A stretch of DNA of 47,006 nucleotides, taken from NCBI GenBank assembly GCA_903863935.1, contig CAIPDV010000105.1:1-47006 (forward strand), given 5' to 3'. The translations under genes were made by a program, and so were the position numbers. The stretch's first letter is position 1; every line of letters begins with the position of its first letter. The DNA comes from an uncultured Bacteroidota bacterium. Its GTDB lineage: Bacteria; Bacteroidota; Bacteroidia; JABEUT01. The notes under the pieces were generated by a model. It did no database searches. It was not told the DNA's origin and saw only the letters and a program-made list of their open reading frames with translations. Shown here in pieces: positions 8,921-17,010 of this stretch.

Positions 8921-10310
8921 TTATTTCTCCACAACAAATTTTCCTTCTCCAATCATGTTGCCGCTGTTAGCAGTAACTCTGTATAAGTAAACCCCGGCAG
9001 GCTGGTTCAACGTAATAGTAAATTGAGAATTGTTCATTGTAGATTGAGAAAATACTTTTTCACCTAGTATATTATAAATCTCAATATTCTTCATGCTATG
9101 TTCTTCATTCTTCATTTGAATGGTGAAGATTCCATTATTAGGGTTTGGATAAACCTTTACCTCTCCGGTTTTCGGTAGTAGCTCATTTACACCAACCGTA
9201 TGGTCTGATGTTAGTTTCCGGATTCTATTGTTTGCTGCATCGCAAAAGTAAATAGTGCCTGATGGATCAATGGATAATTGTAATGGGTTATTTAGCTCTG
9301 CTGCAGGCCGGGCCACCATCTCCCGAGAAAGATTGTATTCCGTTTCCGGCAATGGTTGTTATTATACCTGAGGTGTTAACCATGCGAATCCTGTTGTTAT
9401 ACATATCGCCAATAATAATGTTGCCTGTCGGGTCAACAACTACCCCGCAGGTATTGTTAAATTCCGCAGCAGTGGCCATGCCGCCGTCGCCATAATAGCC
9501 TGAAACACCATTTCCTGCAACGGTAGATATAATGCCGTTCAAATTTATCATCCGTATACAATGGTTCATCTGGTCTGAAATATATACGTCACCAGCATTA
9601 TCAGTAGAAATATTCGACGGCCAATGCAATTCGGCAGCAACAGCAGGGCCTCCGTCCCCGGTAAAGCCTCCTTGTCCCGGATAGCCGAAACCCGAGCGAA
9701 AACCGTCTCCACCCAGAGTGGAAATAATACCCGAAGTATTCACCATCCTAATACGGTTATTATTGTCATCGGAAATAAAAGCATTCCCCGTATTATCAAA
9801 AGCAATTCCTGATGGAAGGTATAAATCTGCGGCAGTTGCTGGTCCTCCGTCACCATAAAAACTCCCGTATCCGGTTCCAAACGCAATTGAAATTATTCCT
9901 GACGTATTTATCATTTTCACTACATGATTGCTCCAGTCGCTTATAAACACATTACCTGATTTGTCTAACGCCAGTTGGTATGGATAGTCAAATTCTGCCG
10001 CTGTGGCTTGTCCACCCATTCCGGTATTACCGGCTATACCGTTTCCGGCAAGAAGTGTAATTATTCCGGATGAATTAATTTTACGGACACGCTGATTATG
10101 TGAATCACAGAAATAAACATTGCCGGAACCATCTGCAAATGACCCACCCGGGTAATTGATCTCGGCTGCAGTAGCAGGGCCACCGTTTCCTGAATATCCC
10201 GGAACTCCGTTTCCAGCCACCGTACTTATGGTATAGGATTGTGCAGTCACTTCAAATATTGAACCCGATATAAAAATAAGGGCTAGTAAAAAAAGATGTG
10301 GTTTATTCAT
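8921..10310 (-). pseudogene. NHL-repeat T9SS cargo protein, frameshifted
   Basis: One protein is split between two frames. The first part (9288-10310) has a signal peptide ending FEVTAQ and five or more NHL beta-propeller repeats of the type STVAGNGxxGYxGDGGPATAAEL. It runs out of frame at GDGGPACSRAK. The second part (8921 to about 9305) resumes with AAELNNPLQLSIDPSGTIYF, completes the propeller repeat and ends in a T9SS sorting domain. The break is at about 9301-9310: other repeats read GGPATAAEL, so two bases are missing (or one is extra) in a GC-rich run. This could be a true pseudogene, a sequencing error or, less likely, a programmed shift. If intact, it would be a secreted propeller protein of about 460 residues. 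Confidence 0.85.
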
Positions 10311-10354
10311 AATGTTTTAAATTTCTTATGGTTATGAGTCGCTAGATTTCACAT

Positions 10355-10362
10355 CAAAGATA
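10355..10362 (-). promoter_or_regulatory. -7 promoter element for the NHL-repeat gene
   Basis: TATCTTTG on the minus strand fits TAnnTTTG and lies 45 bases upstream of the ATG at 10310. Confidence 0.55.
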
Positions 10363-10390
10363 AAATAAAAACCAATTCGCACAACAAATA

Positions 10391-10424
10391 AAAAAACCAC
10401 CCTGAAAGATCAAGGTGGTTTTTT
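10391..10424 (-). terminator. Intrinsic terminator of the small secreted-protein gene
   Basis: An 11-bp stem (six A plus CCACC at 10391-10401, GGTGG plus six T at 10414-10424) with a 12-base loop follows the stop codon at 10442 on the minus strand. The A/T flanks give a U-tract in either direction. Confidence 0.8.
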
Positions 10425-10441
10425 ATAAAGAAGAGGTAAAC

Positions 10442-10858
10442 TTAGTTAGCTATATGCATCATAGCGTTCATAATGGCTTCGTAGCCATTGGGGTCTTTTC
10501 CATAAAGGGCGCGGATGGATGCAATGCTTTGTTTCCAGATACCTTCATCGCTGTTTTTGGTAGGTACACCAATATATTGTGTGTTATTTTTTTTAGTGTC
10601 GTGTACCATAACAATGTATCCTGCGCTGGAATTATCAGCAGTTCTGGTTAAATTTAATATAGAAACTTCTAAATTATAACCGCTGTATTCCATTACATAT
10701 TTGCCTTTGTCGGTAGTGGCATAACCTGCCTTCATACCCATTCCCTGTTGTTGCATTGAAAGCCAGCCTTTGGTAAGGTAATTATACTCGTCTTGGGTGG
10801 TTTGAGAAAAAGCAAAGCTGGATCCAAGAATAAATAATAGTAAAAATAATTTTTTCAT
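10442..10858 (-). CDS. Small secreted protein, function unknown
   Basis: The protein has 138 residues with a clear signal peptide (MKKLFLLLFILGSSFAFSQ, cleavage about residue 19). The mature part carries YVMEYSGYNLEVSILNLTRT and a YIVMVHDTKKNNTQYIGVP strand pair, suggesting a small beta-rich periplasmic or outer-membrane-associated protein; no family was recognised. The frame stays open to 10918, but the ATG at 10858 is preferred because the signal peptide starts there and a promoter match (TATTTTTG, 10908-10915) lies inside the longer version. It is monocistronic with its own terminator. Confidence 0.75.
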   Translation of the reverse strand: MKKLFLLLFILGSSFAFSQTTQDEYNYLTKGWLSMQQQGMGMKAGYATTDKGKYVMEYSGYNLEVSILNLTRTADNSSAGYIVMVHDTKKNNTQYIGVPTKNSDEGIWKQSIASIRALYGKDPNGYEAIMNAMMHIAN

Positions 10859-10907
10859 GATGTGATGATTTAGTTTTGTTAATTGATACACGTTAATACT
10901 GTGCAGG

Positions 10908-10915
10908 CAAAAATA
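10908..10915 (-). promoter_or_regulatory. -7 promoter element for the small secreted-protein gene
   Basis: TATTTTTG on the minus strand fits TAnnTTTG, 49 bases upstream of the chosen ATG (10858). It argues against the longer open frame starting at 10918. Confidence 0.5.
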
Positions 10916-11030
10916 CATAATTACGAATACCTGAAATGTGATTCTGCATTAAATTTGAAATCTTTTAAGATGTGTAAAACAACCCTGCTGTAAAGTATTT
11001 TGTATGTATTGATATTCAAATTGTTATGTG

Positions 11031-11161
11031 GTTTTGTTTTACAGTATCTACTTAGGCTGTTTGTTGAGAATTAATATAATATATTGATTGTTATTTGTTT
11101 GCGTGTTTGTTTTATACGGGTTTAATAATCCGGAAAACTGTATAAAACTGTAAAACAAAAC
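11031..11161. repeat. 15-bp inverted repeat around a 101-base non-coding segment
   Basis: GTTTTGTTTTACAGT (11031-11045) is the exact reverse complement of ACTGTAAAACAAAAC (11147-11161). The enclosed sequence is AT-rich with no open frame. It could be a decayed miniature inverted-repeat element or a paired regulatory region upstream of mltG. The right arm abuts the dispersed repeat at 11161-11180. Confidence 0.45.
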
Positions 11162-11180
11162 TCGGGGCGCGACTGGCAAA
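11161..11180 (+). repeat. Dispersed intergenic repeat, diverged copy
   Basis: CTCGGGGCGCGACTGGCAAA resembles the repeat at 5692-5717 (GTCGGAG.CCCGACTGGCAATT), sharing CGACTGGCAA exactly. It sits immediately upstream of the mltG promoter, so it may overlap the -33 region. Confidence 0.35.
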
Positions 11181-11185
11181 ACTTT

Positions 11186-11193
11186 TAACTTTG
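11186..11193 (+). promoter_or_regulatory. -7 promoter element for mltG
   Basis: TAACTTTG fits TAnnTTTG exactly. It ends six bases before the ATG at 11200, which would make the transcript nearly leaderless. Confidence 0.55.
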
Positions 11194-11199
11194 CCGTCC

Positions 11200-12219
11200 A
11201 TGAAAAAAATAATTGTTGGCCTTGTTATATTAGTTGCCATTGGATTAGCAGTAGTTTATAGTTTGTTTTTTTCGGCCAGCGTAAGGCTCGATGAGAAGAG
11301 CAAGCTTGTATATATTCATACAGGCTGGAGTTTTGAGCAAGTAAATGAAATGCTGGTGGAAAAGCATTTCATCAATCACCCCTGGGGATTCCGTATTTTT
11401 GCACGGTACAAAAAGTACAACGAGTCTGTAATTCCGGGGCGATATAGAGTGCTTAATGGCATGAGTAATGCGCAACTTGTAAACATGCTGATAAAAGGTA
11501 AGCAAGAGCCTGAAAGTATCAGCCTTCATAATATTATCTTTAAGGGAGATCTGGCCGGTATTGTTGGTTCTAAAATGGAATCGGATTCGGCAATATTTAT
11601 GAAAACTCTTAATGATGCTCCATTTTTAAAACCTTTTGGTGTAAACCCGACCAATGTCCTTGCCATATTTGTACCGGGAACTTATAAAATGAATTGGACC
11701 GATTCGCCTGAGATGTTCATTACGCAAATGGACACTAATTACAAGCGATTTTGGACAAAGGAACGGCGGGTGAAAGCATCCAAAGCTGGTTTGAGCCCTA
11801 TGCAGGTAACCATACTGGCATCTATCGTTCAGGCTGAACAATGTCTCCACATGGACGAAAAGCCCATTATTGCCGGGCTTTATATTAACAGGCTTAAAAA
11901 GGGAATGCCGTTGCAAAGCGACCCTACTCTGGTATATGCACGTGGCGATTTTTCAATTGAACGGGTTCGTGATGGGGACAAAGCCCAAGATTCTCCCTAT
12001 AATACCTATAAACATACAGGATTGCCTCCAGGGCCAATTAATATGCCGGAGCCTTCTTCTATTGATGCGGTGCTAGACTACAATGCAAACGACTATATTT
12101 ACATGTGTGCCGAAGCCGACGGTACCGGACGGCATCATTTTAGTAAAACCCTGGATGAGCAGAATAAATATGCTGCCCGGTACAGGGAATATCTAAATAA
12201 ACACCAGATAGAGAGATAA
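11200..12219 (+). CDS. mltG: Endolytic murein transglycosylase MltG
   Basis: This inner-membrane lytic transglycosylase is thought to cut nascent glycan strands and set chain length during peptidoglycan synthesis. The 339-residue protein has one N-terminal membrane segment (about 4-24), a LysM-like/YceG N-domain, and the catalytic core around ILASIVQAEQ, followed by the diagnostic GLYINRLKKGMPLQSDPTLVYA. The family's catalytic glutamate should be E213; the E two positions earlier in many relatives (SIVEKE) is Q here. C-terminal motifs YNTYKHTGLPPGPI are standard. The frame opens three codons earlier with TTG, but ATG at 11200 begins the membrane anchor. It is followed by ftcD, which has its own promoter. 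Confidence 0.93.
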   Translation: MKKIIVGLVILVAIGLAVVYSLFFSASVRLDEKSKLVYIHTGWSFEQVNEMLVEKHFINHPWGFRIFARYKKYNESVIPGRYRVLNGMSNAQLVNMLIKGKQEPESISLHNIIFKGDLAGIVGSKMESDSAIFMKTLNDAPFLKPFGVNPTNVLAIFVPGTYKMNWTDSPEMFITQMDTNYKRFWTKERRVKASKAGLSPMQVTILASIVQAEQCLHMDEKPIIAGLYINRLKKGMPLQSDPTLVYARGDFSIERVRDGDKAQDSPYNTYKHTGLPPGPINMPEPSSIDAVLDYNANDYIYMCAEADGTGRHHFSKTLDEQNKYAARYREYLNKHQIER

Positions 12220-12230
12220 CTAAGAACTAT

Positions 12231-12283
12231 AAGCTATGAACTATGAATTTAGTGTGGGAGTTCATCGTTTATAGTTCATAGCT
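12231..12283. repeat. Word-reiterated inverted repeat upstream of ftcD
   Basis: AGCTATGAACTATGAA (12231-12246) pairs with TTTATAGTTCATAGCT (12268-12283) with one mismatch. The flanks continue the same word: AACTATA before, and TTCATCG and CATCAG around it. The element ends seven bases before the ftcD -7 promoter element. Confidence 0.6.
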
Positions 12284-12289
12284 CATCAG

Positions 12290-12297
12290 TATATTTG
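12290..12297 (+). promoter_or_regulatory. -7 promoter element for ftcD
   Basis: TATATTTG fits TAnnTTTG, 14 bases upstream of the ATG at 12312, directly after an inverted repeat. Confidence 0.6.
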
Positions 12298-12311
12298 CAA
12301 AAAAACAGAAC

Positions 12312-13970
12312 ATGGAAAAGCTTATTGAATGTGTGCCAAACTTCAGTGAAGGGCAAGATATGTCCATCATAAAAAGTATTACCGATGAAATTGAAAAGAT
12401 AGACGGAGTTAAACTCCTGGATGTTGATCCGGGTAAGGCTACCAACCGCACGGTGGTTACATTCGTAGGCTCTCCGGAAGCTGTTGTTGAAGCCGCTTTC
12501 CATGCCATTAAAAAAGCTTCGGAAGTAATTGATATGACTAAACACAAAGGGGAGCATCCCCGTATGGGAGCAACCGATGTATGTCCTTTAATACCGCTTT
12601 CAGGTATTTCTGTTGAAGAAACCGTAATGTATGCCAATAAACTAGCCGAAAGAGTAGGGAAGGAGTTGAATATTCCTGTCTATTTGTATGAATATGCACA
12701 ACCCAATAAAGATAGAAGCAATCTTTCTGTTATTCGGGAAGGGGAGTATGAAGGATATTCCAAAAAGATAAAAAAGCCGGAATGGAAACCGGATTATGGC
12801 CCGGCCGAATTCAATGTGCGTTCCGGAGCCAGTGTTATTGGTGTAAGGGATTTTCTGGTAGCGTACAATGTAAACCTCAATACTACTTCTGTTCGCAGGG
12901 CTAATTCGGTTGCATTTGATGTGCGTGAACGTGGCCGGGTTGTGAAAGATGAAAAAGGGAATGATGTGCATGTTCCCGGTGCGTTGAAATCGGTAAAAGC
13001 TATCGGATGGTTTATTGAAGAATATGGACAGGCGCAGGTTTCAATCAACCTAACCAATATAAATATTGCTCCGGTGCATATTGCATTTGAAGAGGTTTGC
13101 AAGAGCGCACAAAACAGAGGTATGCGGGTTACAGGTTCAGAGATAGTAGGACTAATTCCGCTGCATTGTATGTTGGAAGCCGGCAAGTACTTCCTCAAAA
13201 AACAAAACCGTTCCATTGGTGTTTCGGAAAGTGAACTCATTCACATTGCAGTAAAATCACTTGGTCTGGATGACCTGAATAAGTTTGATCCTGAAAAAAA
13301 GATCATCGAATATAGGATGAAGAATGATAAAGATAGTGTTCTGCAAAGTCTTACTGTAAAAGCTTTTGCCGACTTAACGGCATCTGAATCTCCTGCCCCC
13401 GGCGGAGGTTCGATCTCTGCATACCTAGGTTCATTAGGAGCCGCTTTGGGAACGATGGTTGCTAATCTTTCGGCAGTAAAAAAAGGTTGGGAGCCAAGAG
13501 TGGAAGAATTCTCCAATTGGGCTGAAAAAGGTCAGGTTGTTAAAGATAAATTATTGAAAGCCGTTGACGAGGATACCGCAGCATTTAATAAGATCATGGC
13601 TGCATTCGGCCTTCCTAAAAATTCTGATAATGAGAAGCACACAAGGAAAGAGGCAATAAATAATGCAACCATTTATGCCATTGAAGTACCATATAAAGTA
13701 ATGCAACTTTCACTTGAATCTATGCGACTAATAAAAGCAATGGCTGAAACAGGGAATCCAAATTCGGTGAGTGATGCCGGTGTTGGTGCGCTGTGTGCCC
13801 GTTCTGCGGTTTTGGGTGCTCATTTGAATGTGAAAATAAATGCATCCGGCCTTGCCGATAAAAGTTCAGTTGCCGATTTGTTAAAAGATGCAAATAGGAT
13901 TGAAAACGATGCAATGAAGCTGGAAAGCGAGATATTGGAAATTGTAAATAAGGTGATTGAAAAGAGTTAA
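12312..13970 (+). CDS. ftcD: Bifunctional glutamate formimidoyltransferase / formimidoyl-THF cyclodeaminase
   Basis: This enzyme of histidine degradation transfers the formimino group from formiminoglutamate to tetrahydrofolate and then releases ammonia to give 5,10-methenyl-THF. The 552 residues match the fused animal-type enzyme: the N-terminal transferase begins MEKLIECVPNFSEG, with the catalytic histidine at H82 (HKGEHPRMGATD); the transferase C-subdomain runs to about 325; and the cyclodeaminase (about 343-552) is marked by SESPAPGGGSISAYLGSLGAALG. Other histidine-degradation genes (hutH, hutU, hutI) are not in the window. The VOC gene downstream starts 10 bases after the stop and is probably cotranscribed. 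Confidence 0.95.
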   Translation: MEKLIECVPNFSEGQDMSIIKSITDEIEKIDGVKLLDVDPGKATNRTVVTFVGSPEAVVEAAFHAIKKASEVIDMTKHKGEHPRMGATDVCPLIPLSGISVEETVMYANKLAERVGKELNIPVYLYEYAQPNKDRSNLSVIREGEYEGYSKKIKKPEWKPDYGPAEFNVRSGASVIGVRDFLVAYNVNLNTTSVRRANSVAFDVRERGRVVKDEKGNDVHVPGALKSVKAIGWFIEEYGQAQVSINLTNINIAPVHIAFEEVCKSAQNRGMRVTGSEIVGLIPLHCMLEAGKYFLKKQNRSIGVSESELIHIAVKSLGLDDLNKFDPEKKIIEYRMKNDKDSVLQSLTVKAFADLTASESPAPGGGSISAYLGSLGAALGTMVANLSAVKKGWEPRVEEFSNWAEKGQVVKDKLLKAVDEDTAAFNKIMAAFGLPKNSDNEKHTRKEAINNATIYAIEVPYKVMQLSLESMRLIKAMAETGNPNSVSDAGVGALCARSAVLGAHLNVKINASGLADKSSVADLLKDANRIENDAMKLESEILEIVNKVIEKS

Positions 13971-13980
13971 ATATCAGGAC

Positions 13981-14496
13981 ATGAAAAAAATAATTGTTTT
14001 AAGCGTAGTTTTTGCCGCATCATTTACGATGGGCTATGCCTTTAATAACTTCATTTCAAAACGCAATCAGAATAAGGAACATGTTCGGAAAGTAACCGGA
14101 ATTGGCGGCATCTTTTTTAAATGTAAAAACCCTGCTAAGCTCCGGGATTGGTATAAAGACCATTTGGGTTTGGTTACGAATCAGTATGGGTCAACCTTTG
14201 AATGGAGGCAAGCATTAGACAGCACAAAAAAAGGATTTACCGAATGGGCACCTTTTAAAGATTCAACTAAATACTTCGAACCTTCTAAAAAGGACTTTAT
14301 GATAAATTACAGGGTAGAGAATCTGGTTGGGCTTGTAGCAGAATTAAAAGAAGAAGGTGTTACGATAACCGACACAATTCAGACATACGACTATGGGAAG
14401 TTTGTTCATATTCTGGATATAGAGGGCAATGGAATTGAGCTGTGGGAACCAAATGATATAGTTTACGCTAAATTCCCCGGTGGAACGACAAAGTAA
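13981..14496 (+). CDS. Membrane-anchored VOC (glyoxalase-like) protein
   Basis: This 171-residue protein has an N-terminal hydrophobic segment (about 3-22, uncleaved anchor or signal) followed by one vicinal-oxygen-chelate domain. VTGIGGIFFKCKNPAKLRDWYKDHLG is the first beta-alpha-beta-beta-beta unit, and the second ends in HILDIEGNGIELWEP, whose Glu is the usual metal ligand. The substrate is unknown; relatives include glyoxalases and extradiol dioxygenases, most of them cytoplasmic, so the N-terminal anchor is unusual. It starts 10 bases after ftcD. The frame is open from 13957, inside ftcD, but the ATG at 13981 begins the hydrophobic segment. Confidence 0.8.
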   Translation: MKKIIVLSVVFAASFTMGYAFNNFISKRNQNKEHVRKVTGIGGIFFKCKNPAKLRDWYKDHLGLVTNQYGSTFEWRQALDSTKKGFTEWAPFKDSTKYFEPSKKDFMINYRVENLVGLVAELKEEGVTITDTIQTYDYGKFVHILDIEGNGIELWEPNDIVYAKFPGGTTK

Positions 14497-14572
14497 CCGT
14501 ATGTAATAGCCTTTTAATAGCGTTAAAAAAGGTTAAGAAGATAAAAAGAGTCTTCTGCCCCGCTAATTTCAA

Positions 14573-14580
14573 TAAATTTG
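14573..14580 (+). promoter_or_regulatory. -7 promoter element for the SurA-like gene
   Basis: TAAATTTG fits TAnnTTTG, 25 bases upstream of the ATG at 14606. Confidence 0.6.
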
Positions 14581-14605
14581 CATCTTTCCTACTAAAAGTA
14601 TTCCA

Positions 14606-15973
14606 ATGAAAAAGGTATTTTATGTTGTTTTTTCTTTTCTCCTGTTAATAGTAGCTCAACCATCTTTTGCCCAGCAAGGCCCACAGCTAATTGATAAGGT
14701 GGTTGCTGTAGTGGGAGGCAAAATAGTGCTTGAGTCAGATGTTAATCAGCGTATTATTGATTATATGGCTGAAAAAGTTACCGACACCAATGGCATACAT
14801 TGCAAAGTACTTGAAGATTTATTGTATGAAAAGCTATTATTGATTGAGGCTGAAAAGGACTCTACCATTATCATTACCGATGACCAGGTAGAACAGGAGT
14901 TTACCAAGCGGATGAATTATTACCTGCAACAATTGGGGTCTAAAGAAGCGTTTGAAAAATGGTATGGAAAATCGGTTGAACAATATAAAGAAGAATTAAA
15001 ACCGGAGGTTCGCGATCTTTTGGCTGCACAACAGATGCGTGCCAAGGTTATCGAAAGTCTTACTGTGAGCCCGGAAGATGTTCGTAAATACTATGCATCA
15101 ATTCCAACCGATAGTATTCCCGGGGTTAATGCACAGGAAGAAATAGCACAAATAGTAAGAATGCCTGTTATTTCGGCTGAAGAGAAGATGATTGCCAAAC
15201 AAAAATGCGAGGACCTGAGACAGCAGGTTTTGGCCGGGAAAGATATGGCGACATTAGCAGTTCTTTATTCGGATGATCCGGGTTCAGCACCCAAAGGTGG
15301 TGTTTATAAAAACGTTAGGCGTGGTGAGTTTGGGGGTAATGAATTTGAAAAGCAAGCTTTCAGTATGAAGGATAGTGAAATATCGAAAGTCTTCGAAACT
15401 CAGTTTGGTTTTCATTTTATTCAATTGATACGCCGCCATGGTGAACTTTTAGATTTGAGGCATATCCTTATTGTTCCAATTGTTTCGGGGGAAGATATGG
15501 CAAAATGCAAAGACATGCTTGATTCCATTAAACGGTATATTAAAAAAGATTCTATTTCGTTTTCGGATGCTGCGGCAAGATACTCGGATGATAAACAAAC
15601 CAAGTATAATGGTGGGGTTATCACTAATCCACAGACAGGATTATCCAAATGGGACATGAACCAATTAGGTGAACTTGAATTGTCATACACCATAAATATG
15701 AACTTAGGTGACATTTCAGACCCTGAGGTTTTTAATACCCCCGATGCTAAACGTGGATACAGGATTGTAATGCTTAAGAACAGAACCAAGCCTCATAAGG
15801 CGAATTTGAAAGACGACTACCAGCAAATACAGGCGTCGGCGCTTTCACATAAGCAATTGAAGGTTATTGGAGACTGGATAAACCGTAAATTAAAAGAAGG
15901 CGTTTATGTCCATATTGACAAAGACTACCAGAATTGTCACTTCCAAAATCATTGGTTAAGCCCTGCGCAGTAA
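14606..15973 (+). CDS. SurA-like periplasmic peptidyl-prolyl isomerase
   Basis: This periplasmic chaperone probably helps outer-membrane beta-barrels fold. The 455 residues comprise a signal peptide (about 1-22, ending PSFAQ), a SurA N-terminal helical chaperone region (about 25-170, starting LIDKVVAVVGGKIVLESDV), and two parvulin/PpiC domains. The first, about 175-280, contains LAVLYSDDPGSAPKGGVYKN and FETQFGFHFIQL. The second, about 283-395, contains LRHILI and AARYSDDKQTKYNGG. The short C-terminal part matches Bacteroidota homologues. It is relevant to the six beta-barrel genes in this window. SurA is the nearest named relative, but one-to-one orthology cannot be shown here. Confidence 0.88.
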   Translation: MKKVFYVVFSFLLLIVAQPSFAQQGPQLIDKVVAVVGGKIVLESDVNQRIIDYMAEKVTDTNGIHCKVLEDLLYEKLLLIEAEKDSTIIITDDQVEQEFTKRMNYYLQQLGSKEAFEKWYGKSVEQYKEELKPEVRDLLAAQQMRAKVIESLTVSPEDVRKYYASIPTDSIPGVNAQEEIAQIVRMPVISAEEKMIAKQKCEDLRQQVLAGKDMATLAVLYSDDPGSAPKGGVYKNVRRGEFGGNEFEKQAFSMKDSEISKVFETQFGFHFIQLIRRHGELLDLRHILIVPIVSGEDMAKCKDMLDSIKRYIKKDSISFSDAAARYSDDKQTKYNGGVITNPQTGLSKWDMNQLGELELSYTINMNLGDISDPEVFNTPDAKRGYRIVMLKNRTKPHKANLKDDYQQIQASALSHKQLKVIGDWINRKLKEGVYVHIDKDYQNCHFQNHWLSPAQ

Positions 15974-15982
15974 GTCAATTTA

Positions 15983-16060
15983 CCCCAACCCCAAAGGGGC
16001 TTTGAGTGGTAATTATACATAGCTAAAACATGGCTTTGAAGCCCCTTTAGGGGTTTGGGG
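15983..16060. repeat. Inverted repeat with CCCCAACCCC..AAAGGGGCTT arms
   Basis: The left arm begins CCCCAACCCCAAAGGGGCTT (15983-16002). The right arm (about 16034-16060) is its reverse complement apart from small indels (AAGCCCCTTTAGGGGTTTGG). Each arm is itself partly self-complementary (CCCC..GGGG). It lies between the convergent SurA-like and ROK genes, so it may also terminate both transcripts. Confidence 0.7.
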
Positions 16061-16071
16061 TGAAGAGATAC

Positions 16072-16992
16072 CTATTCTGCCACCAATCCGGCTGCGCCGA
16101 AAACGCCTGCGCTATCGCCCAATTTAGGCTTAAGCAAAATGGTTTCAACACGATTGTTAAAGATGTGTTTTTTTAGTTCTTTCAAGCCATCGGTGTAAAG
16201 TGCATCAATATTGCCAACACCACCACCAATCACTATAGCATCGGGGTCTAAAATATTTACAATAACAGATATTGCTTTACCAAACATAGCTGTCATTCTG
16301 TTTATGGTAGCAGTTGCATGAATATCTTTGCCTAACAAATGAAGTTCAGCAATTTCCTTCAGCGTTTTAGATTGACCGCTTAGTTTGGTATAATATTTTT
16401 CGAGGGCTGGGCCCGAAAGGGTACTTTCCACGCAACCGTTTTTACCGCAATAACAAGGTGCACCATTTTCTTCCAACATATTGTGACCCCATTCTCCGGC
16501 AATACCTTGTTTGCCATTCCAGACTTTATTTTCAATTACAATTCCTCCGCCAACACCTGTACCCATAATCACACCAAACACCACCCTTGCATCGGGGCAT
16601 TCGTCCTTTACAACACCATAAAGGGTTTCAGCAAGTGCAAAGCAATTGGCATCGTTTGCAAGCACAACTGGAATACCAAGCAATTTCTCCATAGCGGCCT
16701 TTAGAGGCATACCATTCAGGCATTGAGAATTGCAATTTTTCATTTTCTGAGTGAGCGGATCCAATATACCGGGAGTGCCCATACCAAGCCTTTCAGGTGC
16801 AAGACCTGAGGCCAATTTCATCATGTCAATCAGCTTTACTATCTGCGCTGTCACATGCTCATAACCTTTCTCCGCTTCGGTTGGAATCCGCATACGGCAA
16901 ATCGTTTTAGGATTATCTCTCGGTTCAAGAATAATACCTTCAATTTTTGTTCCGCCAAGGTCTATGCCCCACAAAGGTTTATTTGATTTCAT
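16072..16992 (-). CDS. ROK-family sugar kinase (probable glucokinase)
   Basis: The protein probably phosphorylates glucose or a related hexose. Its 306 residues carry the phosphate-binding motif IDLGGTKIEG near the N-terminus, the ROK substrate motif around LANDANCFALAE (catalytic Asp), and the zinc-binding CYCGKNGCVES motif with the preceding GHNML histidine. No N-terminal helix-turn-helix is present, so it is a kinase rather than a NagC-type repressor. It is the last gene of a probable operon: it starts 18 bases after the VWA protein gene, which itself follows fabG. Substrate specificity within ROK (glucose, N-acetyl-hexosamines, fructose) cannot be fixed from sequence alone. Confidence 0.88.
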   Translation of the reverse strand: MKSNKPLWGIDLGGTKIEGIILEPRDNPKTICRMRIPTEAEKGYEHVTAQIVKLIDMMKLASGLAPERLGMGTPGILDPLTQKMKNCNSQCLNGMPLKAAMEKLLGIPVVLANDANCFALAETLYGVVKDECPDARVVFGVIMGTGVGGGIVIENKVWNGKQGIAGEWGHNMLEENGAPCYCGKNGCVESTLSGPALEKYYTKLSGQSKTLKEIAELHLLGKDIHATATINRMTAMFGKAISVIVNILDPDAIVIGGGVGNIDALYTDGLKELKKHIFNNRVETILLKPKLGDSAGVFGAAGLVAE

Positions 16993-17010
16993 TGAATATC
17001 CAAAATTGTT

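Noticed and set aside
10442-10918. Longer start for the small secreted protein
   Set aside because: A promoter-like TATTTTTG lies inside the extension, and the signal peptide begins at the ATG 10858.
12312-13970. Fusion of formimidoyltransferase and cyclodeaminase as a novelty
   Set aside because: The fused FtcD is the known form in animals and many Bacteroidota.
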